Assembly: GCA_017504065.1 (NCBI GenBank)
Contig: JAFVRU010000080.1
Coordinates: 1-9,017 of the forward strand
Direction: 5' to 3'
DNA: 9,017 nucleotides
DNA from: Clostridia bacterium
GTDB taxonomy: Bacteria > Bacillota > Clostridia > Christensenellales > Borkfalkiaceae
Below the pieces are notes generated by a model that searched no databases, was not told the DNA's origin, and worked only from the letters and a program-made list of their open reading frames with translations. Every line of letters starts with the position of its first letter. The first letter of the stretch is position 1. Both the position numbers and the translations under genes were made by a program. This document shows positions 1 through 4,029 of this stretch, one piece after another.

Positions 1-183
1 CTTGGAGCGTGTTGGATTCACCGCGCTCGTGAAACGTTCGAGCGTGAAGAATGGAAATCGTGGCTGAAAGAGCTCGGTTTGGAAGGGGAATACGAAGGAA
101 TCGGGAACTGTATTCTCGGCTATGCGGATGTAGAGCCCGAACCCAAACCCCGTCGGGAAAACCGCGTGTATTACGTGGAGTAA
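1..183 (+). CDS. Nitroreductase family protein, C-terminal 60 residues (5' end outside window)
   Basis: Frame 1 is open from the first base to a TAA at 181-183, so this is the 3' end of a longer gene. The visible end (LGACWIHRARETFERE near the start, then YEGIGNCILGYAD and a Pro/Lys/Arg-rich PEPKPRRENRVYYVE tail) matches the usual C-terminus of FMN-dependent nitroreductase family enzymes, which have a G-x-CWI turn, a helix, a 'LGY' strand and a KPR...VYY tail. These enzymes reduce nitro-aromatics, quinones or flavins with NAD(P)H, usually as dimers in the cytoplasm. The substrate cannot be told from this fragment because the FMN-binding N-terminal part is missing. The stop is 3 bp before the next ATG, so the two genes are very likely co-transcribed. 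The GGAG at 177-180 inside its last codons probably serves as the ribosome binding site of the next gene. Confidence 0.8.
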   Translation, partial: LGACWIHRARETFEREEWKSWLKELGLEGEYEGIGNCILGYADVEPEPKPRRENRVYYVE

Positions 184-186
184 GCT

Positions 187-981
187 ATGCAAGTCGGTGT
201 ATCCACCGCATCGCTGTTTATGCGGAAGAACAATGAAGACGCGCTGCCGCTGTTAAACGAGCTCGGCGTGAAAACCGCCGAAGTCTTTTTGACGTCGTTT
301 TCGGAATACGGCGCGCCTTTTTGCGATACGTTGCGCGCGGTGAAAGGGGATTTGCAAATCAATTCCGTGCATATTTTGAATACGGAGTTCGAACCGCAGG
401 TTTTTAGCGCGCATCCGCGGGTACGCGCAGACGCTTACGCGTGGATGGAAAAGGTAATGCAAAGCGCAAACGCGCTCTCCGCGCCCTACTATACTTTCCA
501 CGGCACGTCGCGGGTCAAACGGGCGAGCCGCTCGGGGGCAAACGACGATTTTCCGTCCATGATTCAAGGCTTTCGGGATTTGACGGAGTTTTGCTCGGCG
601 CGTGGGGTAACCCTGTGTTTGGAGAACGTGGAATGGGCGACGTACAACCGCCCGAGCGTATTTTCTCGGCTTGCGGACGAAATTCCCGCGCTCCGCGGCG
701 TGTTGGATATTAAGCAGGCGCGGATTTCCGAACACCCTTACGAAGCGTATTTAAACGAAATGGGCGAGAAGCTCGCGTACGTGCATATTTCCGACTGTAA
801 CGATTGCGGAAAGATGTGTTTGCCCGGGAAAGGGAGCTTTGATTTTGCAACGCTAATCAAACGCCTGAAAGACGTCGGATTCGACGGCGCGCTGCTCATC
901 GAAGTATATAACCGCGACTACGACGACGTAAAGGAGCTAAAAACGTCGGTCGAATACGTGCAAGAACTGTTGGATAAATAA
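187..981 (+). CDS. Sugar phosphate isomerase/epimerase, xylose isomerase-like TIM barrel
   Basis: The 264-residue product has the alternating pattern of the AP-endonuclease-2/xylose-isomerase-like TIM barrel. It begins with a short strand MQVGVSTASL. Candidate divalent-metal ligands sit at the ends of strands: Glu146 in LENVEW, Asp174 in LDIKQ, His200 in YVHISDCND and Glu239 in LIEVY. His62 and His105 (FHG) are also in expected positions. GKGSFDF at 214-220 corresponds to the usual 'G.G.id' loop before the final helix. The length is normal for the family. Members isomerise or epimerise sugars, inositols or their phosphates, or cleave DNA at abasic sites. This one looks like the sugar type, but the substrate is unknown. 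The ATG at 187 is preceded by GGAG at 177-180 and follows the nitroreductase stop by 3 bp, indicating one operon. Expected location is cytoplasmic. Confidence 0.85.
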   Translation: MQVGVSTASLFMRKNNEDALPLLNELGVKTAEVFLTSFSEYGAPFCDTLRAVKGDLQINSVHILNTEFEPQVFSAHPRVRADAYAWMEKVMQSANALSAPYYTFHGTSRVKRASRSGANDDFPSMIQGFRDLTEFCSARGVTLCLENVEWATYNRPSVFSRLADEIPALRGVLDIKQARISEHPYEAYLNEMGEKLAYVHISDCNDCGKMCLPGKGSFDFATLIKRLKDVGFDGALLIEVYNRDYDDVKELKTSVEYVQELLDK

Positions 982-1030
982 CACGACTTTTTCAATTTGT
1001 CGCAATCAGAAATAGGATGTTGGGTGATTT

Positions 1031-1972
1031 ATGCGTAAAATAAAAAATTATGGGCTCGCAGTGATTGCGTGTATCTTGTTGGGGTTAACCGTTTGCGGAT
1101 CTTTTTTCGATTATAAAATCGCAAACGCTTTGTATCTTGGGCAGAAGCCTTCGGAGAATTTTTTTGGGATAGTATTTTCATTTATGGGGATTATTCCAAC
1201 GTTTGTAGGATGGAGTTTTCTTGGGGCGAGTATTTTGTATTTATCTAAAAAATATTGTAACACTCGGGCAAAACGTAGATGGTTGATTGCCTTATCGGTA
1301 TTGCTGTTCCTGCTTTCCTTTTTCTTTTTTTGCAATACGTTAATGATGGTAAATAAAAATGCGTTTTCGGTGCATTGGGCAATCGCATATCCGATTGGTA
1401 TCGTCGTTCTTTTATGCGCTACATATTTGGGTTACAAATTGTCGGCAAGAAGTACGAATACCGAGCTTTTGAAAAGGGTAGTGTTTTTAAGTTTCGTGAG
1501 TCTATTGCTTATGCTGATCATCATGACCACCAAGGGAATTATGGATCGTCCGAGATTTCGATTTGTGTTGGATTCGGCAAACCCTGCGTATTATAGGGAT
1601 TGGTGGCAAACGGGTAGCGATATAAAATCCAGCCTTGCAACCGGTATCGCAAACGATGAATTTTCTTCCTTTCCGTCAGGACATTCCGCGTATGCGATGT
1701 TTGCGATTTTTCTTTTCCCTGCGCTTGCCGAGTATCTTCCCAAATTCGGTAAGTATAAAAAAGCGTTGTTTGTAGGCGGGTTTCTTTGGTGGGGGCTGGT
1801 TGCGGTTTCTCGTTTGAGCGTAGGCGCGCACTATTTGACGGACGTTTGTATTGCCGGATTGGTAACCCTTCTCTCTTATGGAATCGTCAAGCTGCTTTGG
1901 GGCGTCATTGTTCGGAAAAATGCAGAAGCAAACGCGCCGTCGGGGGAAACGATACAGGAAGAAAACGTATAA
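1031..1972 (+). CDS. Membrane PAP2-family phosphatase
   Basis: The 313-residue protein is strongly hydrophobic, with likely membrane segments near residues 7-25, 44-70, 84-103, 115-136, 149-167, 219-236, 244-261 and 272-294. It carries all three PAP2 motifs: Lys168 with RPRF at 173-176 (motif 1), SFPSGHS with PSGH at 215-218 (motif 2), and SR at 260-261 with His267 and Asp271 (SR-x5-H-x3-D, motif 3). His218 would be the general base and His267 the nucleophile. Family members dephosphorylate undecaprenyl diphosphate, phosphatidic acid or phosphatidylglycerol phosphate at the outer membrane face; which substrate applies here cannot be told. The stretch between motifs 1 and 2 is long (about 40 residues, with DWW at 190-192). 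GGGTGA at 1022-1027 supports the start. It lies 49 bp after the isomerase with no clear promoter between. Sampled rows are AT-richer than the neighbours (20 and 24 G+C per 60 bases against 31 in a pcrA row). Confidence 0.88.
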   Translation: MRKIKNYGLAVIACILLGLTVCGSFFDYKIANALYLGQKPSENFFGIVFSFMGIIPTFVGWSFLGASILYLSKKYCNTRAKRRWLIALSVLLFLLSFFFFCNTLMMVNKNAFSVHWAIAYPIGIVVLLCATYLGYKLSARSTNTELLKRVVFLSFVSLLLMLIIMTTKGIMDRPRFRFVLDSANPAYYRDWWQTGSDIKSSLATGIANDEFSSFPSGHSAYAMFAIFLFPALAEYLPKFGKYKKALFVGGFLWWGLVAVSRLSVGAHYLTDVCIAGLVTLLSYGIVKLLWGVIVRKNAEANAPSGETIQEENV

Positions 1973-1988
1973 ATCAGAACAACGTCTA

Positions 1989-2013
1989 TTCTAAAAAATA
2001 TAGAAATTTTTTT
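1989..2013 (+). terminator. Weak AT-rich terminator after the PAP2 gene
   Basis: TTCTA (1989-1993) can pair with TAGAA (2001-2005) around a 7-base A-rich loop, and seven T follow at 2007-2013. The stem is only 5 bp and AT-rich, so termination may be partial. Its place between the PAP2 stop and a new promoter supports the role. Confidence 0.35.
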
Positions 2014-2032
2014 AAAAGGTTTGCGTAAACTG

Positions 2033-2061
2033 TTGACAAGAGAAAATTCCTATGCTATAAT
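2033..2061 (+). promoter_or_regulatory. Consensus sigma-A promoter of the superoxide reductase operon
   Basis: A perfect -35 TTGACA (2033-2038) and a perfect -10 TATAAT (2056-2061) are separated by 17 bp. TG at 2053-2054 adds an extended -10. The start of transcription should fall near 2068, inside the palindrome at 2067-2081. A promoter this close to consensus would be very strong unless repressed. Confidence 0.9.
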
Positions 2062-2066
2062 ACAAA

Positions 2067-2081
2067 TAGGATTAAATCCTA
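2067..2081. promoter_or_regulatory. Palindromic operator candidate at the transcription start
   Basis: TAGGATTAAATCCTA is a perfect inverted repeat of two 7-base arms around one central base, placed 6 bp downstream of the -10 box. The 7-1-7 geometry is that of Fur/PerR/Zur-family boxes, but the bases match the PerR consensus (TTATAAT-n-ATTATAA) poorly. A repressor bound here would block initiation of the superoxide reductase operon. The regulator itself is not in the window. Confidence 0.55.
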
Positions 2082-2104
2082 ATAAATATAAGGTGGTAAT
2101 TAAA

Positions 2105-2458
2105 ATGTTAAAAGTATATCAATGTGAGAGTTGCAAAAAGACGGTAATTTCCAAGGTGGAATTGGCTTTGGACGGGTATAAGGAACTCATTGCAGGTTCG
2201 ACGGACGCGGCGCAAGAAAAGCACGTGCCCGTGGTTACGAAGAGATGCGGGAAAGTCAAAGTGGACGTGGGTAGCGTTGCGCACCCGATGACGGCGGAGC
2301 ATTATATCGAATGGGTCGCGATCGAAACGGAGCAAGGCTATCAAGTGAAATACTTAGTACCCGAACAATCGCCCGTGTGTGAATTTTCGCTCTCGGGTGG
2401 GGATAAACTCGTAGCGGTATACGCTTACTGCAACTTGCACGGGCTTTGGAAAGACTGA
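2105..2458 (+). CDS. Superoxide reductase (desulfoferrodoxin family) with incomplete centre I
   Basis: The 117-residue product ends in the hallmark CNLHGLWK of superoxide reductases. All five ligands of the catalytic Fe(His)4(Cys) site are present with family spacing: His40 in EKHVP, His60 and His66 in VGSVAHPMTAEHYIEW, Cys109 and His112. The conserved Glu38-Lys39 pair beside His40 is kept. The enzyme reduces superoxide to hydrogen peroxide in the cytoplasm without releasing oxygen, taking electrons usually from rubredoxin. The N-terminal domain has only the first CxxC (Cys7, Cys10) of the rubredoxin-like centre I. The usual adjacent CC pair is absent, so that centre probably cannot hold iron in the normal way. 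The start at 2105 is chosen because AAGGTGG (2090-2096) lies 8 bases upstream; a start further upstream at 2021 would precede the promoter. It is first in an operon with the flavin reductase-rubredoxin gene 18 bp downstream. Confidence 0.95.
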   Translation: MLKVYQCESCKKTVISKVELALDGYKELIAGSTDAAQEKHVPVVTKRCGKVKVDVGSVAHPMTAEHYIEWVAIETEQGYQVKYLVPEQSPVCEFSLSGGDKLVAVYAYCNLHGLWKD

Positions 2459-2476
2459 TAGGGAACAGGTGAAGAA

Positions 2477-3094
2477 ATGATCGAAAAGGAAGCGATGTTT
2501 AAAATCACGTACGGGTTGTTTATGATCACGACGACGGACGGGCAGAAACAAAACGGCTGTATCGTCAATACCGTGTCGATGTTGACGGACGAACCCAAGC
2601 GGATTGTCGTATTCGTGAACAAAGCGAACTATACGGAAAAGCTGTTGCGGGAAAATAAGGTATTTAACGTTTCGGTTTTGACGGAAAAAACGCCGTTCGA
2701 CGTGTTTAAGCAATTTGGATTTCAATCGGGGAAAGACGTGGATAAATTCCAAGATCAAACGTATCCGACGACGGAAAACGGGTTGTATTATTTGACGGAC
2801 TGTTCCAACGCGGTGATTTCGGCGAAAGTCGTGGACGCGCTCGATTACGGTACGCATACGTTGTTCGTAGCGGAAGTTACGGAAGCGAAAACGCTCTCGA
2901 CGGAAAAATCGGTTACGTACGAATATTATCAAAGCAACATCAAGCCCAAGCCGCAAAAAGCGGCGCAGCCGTCGAAAAAGCGGAAATGGGTTTGCAAAGT
3001 TTGCGGCTACGAATACGAAGGCGACGAGCTTCCTGCCGATTTCATTTGCCCTTGGTGTAAGCACCCTGCAGAAGATTTCGAAGAAATTGTATAA
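2477..3094 (+). CDS. Flavin reductase-rubredoxin fusion (high-molecular-weight rubredoxin type)
   Basis: Residues 1 to about 155 form a flavin reductase-like split barrel (FMN-binding), recognisable from KITYGLFMITT, the NTVSMLTDEPKRIVV segment, the FGFQSGKDVDKF stretch and GTHTLFVAEVTEAK. After a Lys/Pro-rich linker (156-170), residues 171-205 are a short rubredoxin with CKVC (Cys173, Cys176) and CPWC (Cys191, Cys194) binding one Fe. The short loop between the knuckles resembles the rubredoxin tails of rubrerythrin and of Hrb from acetogens. The inferred chain is NAD(P)H to FMN to the rubredoxin iron, then to an acceptor. The gene lies 18 bp behind superoxide reductase in the same operon, so that enzyme is the obvious acceptor; a flavodiiron protein elsewhere is an alternative. 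AGGTGA (2467-2472) supports the start at 2477. A second in-frame ATG at 2495 also has an AAGGAAG before it, but family members usually include the extra residues. Confidence 0.93.
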   Translation: MIEKEAMFKITYGLFMITTTDGQKQNGCIVNTVSMLTDEPKRIVVFVNKANYTEKLLRENKVFNVSVLTEKTPFDVFKQFGFQSGKDVDKFQDQTYPTTENGLYYLTDCSNAVISAKVVDALDYGTHTLFVAEVTEAKTLSTEKSVTYEYYQSNIKPKPQKAAQPSKKRKWVCKVCGYEYEGDELPADFICPWCKHPAEDFEEIV

Positions 3095-3173
3095 AAAGCG
3101 ACAGGATTGGACAAATACTTTTTTACCATGCGGAAAAATCAGGAAATTTTTCTAAAAAACCGCAAAAAAAGAC

Positions 3174-3202
3174 TTGACAGAAAAAATCGGAATTGTTATA
3201 AT
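3174..3202 (+). promoter_or_regulatory. Consensus promoter of rpsU with upstream A-tracts
   Basis: TTGACA (3174-3179) and TATAAT (3197-3202) are 17 bp apart, with TG at 3194-3195 forming an extended -10. A/T tracts at 3134-3170 upstream resemble an UP element that contacts the RNA polymerase alpha subunits. Such a strong promoter fits a ribosomal protein gene. Confidence 0.9.
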
Positions 3203-3247
3203 TACGGGGTAATCAATAACTGCGTTGGCAAAGGAAGGTGAAAAAGC

Positions 3248-3424
3248 ATGTCTACGGTTAAAGTCGGAGAAAACGAAAGCGTTGAAAGCGCATTGCGTCG
3301 TTTCAAGAGAAAATGCTCCCGCGACGGGATCATCGGCGATCTTCGTAAGAAGGAATTTTATGAAAAACCTTCCGTAAAGAGAAAGAAGAAGTCGGAAGCG
3401 GCTCGCAAAAGAAGCAGAAACTAA
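3248..3424 (+). CDS. rpsU: 30S ribosomal protein S21
   Basis: The 58-residue product begins MSTVKVGENESVESALRRFK and ends in a very basic tail (VKRKKKSEAARKRSRN). This is the full pattern of bacterial S21: a short N-terminal strand, the ESALRRFKR helix, a conserved middle and an Arg/Lys-rich C-terminal helix. S21 sits on the platform of the small subunit near the 3' end of 16S rRNA and helps initiation. Length is normal for Firmicutes. The ribosome binding site AGGAAGGTGA (3232-3241) is extensive. The gene has its own strong promoter and a terminator 8 bp after the stop. In many Firmicutes rpsU is followed by yqeY; here a different, unrecognised gene follows. Confidence 0.97.
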   Translation: MSTVKVGENESVESALRRFKRKCSRDGIIGDLRKKEFYEKPSVKRKKKSEAARKRSRN

Positions 3425-3432
3425 AAGAACGA

Positions 3433-3460
3433 AAGAACTCACAAACGTGGGTTCTTTTTT
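3433..3460 (+). terminator. Intrinsic terminator after rpsU
   Basis: AAGAACTCAC (3433-3442) pairs with GTGGGTTCTT (3447-3456) around AAAC. The stem has 10 bp including one G-T wobble, and a T-rich tail follows to 3460. It lies between rpsU and the next gene, which has no clear promoter, so partial read-through probably sets the lower expression of that gene. Confidence 0.8.
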
Positions 3461-3517
3461 CTTGCCCGTGTCGAAAAAGGGCGAAGCAAAAAGAAAAACG
3501 TAAAAACAAGGTGGAGT

Positions 3518-3931
3518 ATGTCGCAGGAAAAACGGAACGAGCGCACGTTAAGAGAAGAAGCGCGCAGAGCAAAGGATCGGATCAAAAACGGGTTTTGGTC
3601 GACCTGTCAGTCGGATATGACGGAAACGCTGGAAAAAGCCCGAAAGCAGGGCTTGAACGAGAGCCGCGCGGGCAGGTATTTTAGAAACCGAGTAACCGCG
3701 CAAATTTCGGGCGAAAAGGAAGACGAGTTCTATCTGAAAGTCAAAGAAATGCTGCTTTCCGAAGGGGAAGTGAGCGACGCAATCGGTCGGCTTACCGATC
3801 GGGAATACTACGACGGGCTTTCCTATGAAGAAAAACAGCGGTATACGCTGACGTTGAGCGAAAAATATTTACGTGCGTTGGAGCGTTTCCGTCGGGAGTG
3901 TGAATTCGAAGTATTAAACAAAAACGCGTAG
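3518..3931 (+). CDS. Unrecognised 137-residue charged, helical protein
   Basis: I do not recognise the family. The protein is rich in Arg, Lys and Glu and reads as mainly alpha-helical: a basic N-terminal helix (residues 1-24, NERTLREEARRAKDR), a segment around 26-60 with FWSTC and SRAGRYFRNRV, an acidic/hydrophobic helix (70-92), and a C-terminal helical pair (94-133, with LTDREYYDGLSYEEKQRY and a helix ending RFRREC). There is no signal peptide, membrane segment or metal motif; it has two cysteines, Cys30 and Cys128. A cytoplasmic protein that binds nucleic acid or a partner is possible but is inference. AAGGTGGAG (3508-3516) supports the start at 3518. No promoter stands out in the 93 bp after rpsU, so it probably depends on read-through from the rpsU promoter. 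Its own strong terminator follows. It is not YqeY, the common rpsU neighbour in Firmicutes. Codon use matches the neighbours, so it looks like a resident gene. Confidence 0.8.
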   Translation: MSQEKRNERTLREEARRAKDRIKNGFWSTCQSDMTETLEKARKQGLNESRAGRYFRNRVTAQISGEKEDEFYLKVKEMLLSEGEVSDAIGRLTDREYYDGLSYEEKQRYTLTLSEKYLRALERFRRECEFEVLNKNA

Positions 3932-3939
3932 TCGCGTTG

Positions 3940-3963
3940 ATCCGTCCTTTGGACGGATTTTTT
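3940..3963 (+). terminator. Strong intrinsic terminator
   Basis: ATCCGTCC (3940-3947) and GGACGGAT (3951-3958) form a perfect 8-bp stem with a TTT loop, followed by a T run to 3963. It closes the rpsU/137-residue gene unit just before the pcrA promoter. Confidence 0.9.
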
Positions 3964-3992
3964 CTTTTGACGGAAAAAGCGGGGCGGATAAC

Positions 3993-4021
3993 TTGCAAAA
4001 AAATCGTCGGTATGGTATAAT
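3993..4021 (+). promoter_or_regulatory. Extended -10 promoter of pcrA-ligA
   Basis: TTGCAA (3993-3998) and a perfect TATAAT (4016-4021) are 17 bp apart, with TG at 4013-4014. Transcription should start around 4026-4030, at or within a few bases of the first ATG of pcrA at 4030, leaving no room for a ribosome binding site. Confidence 0.85.
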
Positions 4022-4029
4022 ATTTACGT

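Noticed and set aside
982..1030. Promoter between the isomerase and PAP2 genes
   Set aside because: The 49 bases contain no -10 element with a -35 at acceptable spacing; only the ribosome binding site for PAP2 is visible.
2021..2104. N-terminal extension of superoxide reductase from an upstream ATG at 2021
   Set aside because: The extension would start before the -35 box, so it would lie outside the transcript, and the ATG at 2105 has an ideal ribosome binding site and the normal family start.
2354..3064. 236-codon minus-strand frame opposite the flavin reductase-rubredoxin gene
   Set aside because: Arg/Phe-rich reverse complement of a well-supported coding region, without promoter or domain.
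3130..3163. Possible terminator after the flavin reductase-rubredoxin gene (GCGG...CCGC enclosing GAAAAAT/ATTTTTC)
   Set aside because: The stem is interrupted by large unpaired A-rich stretches and no T run follows on the plus strand. The A/T tracts are better explained as UP-element-like sequence of the rpsU promoter.
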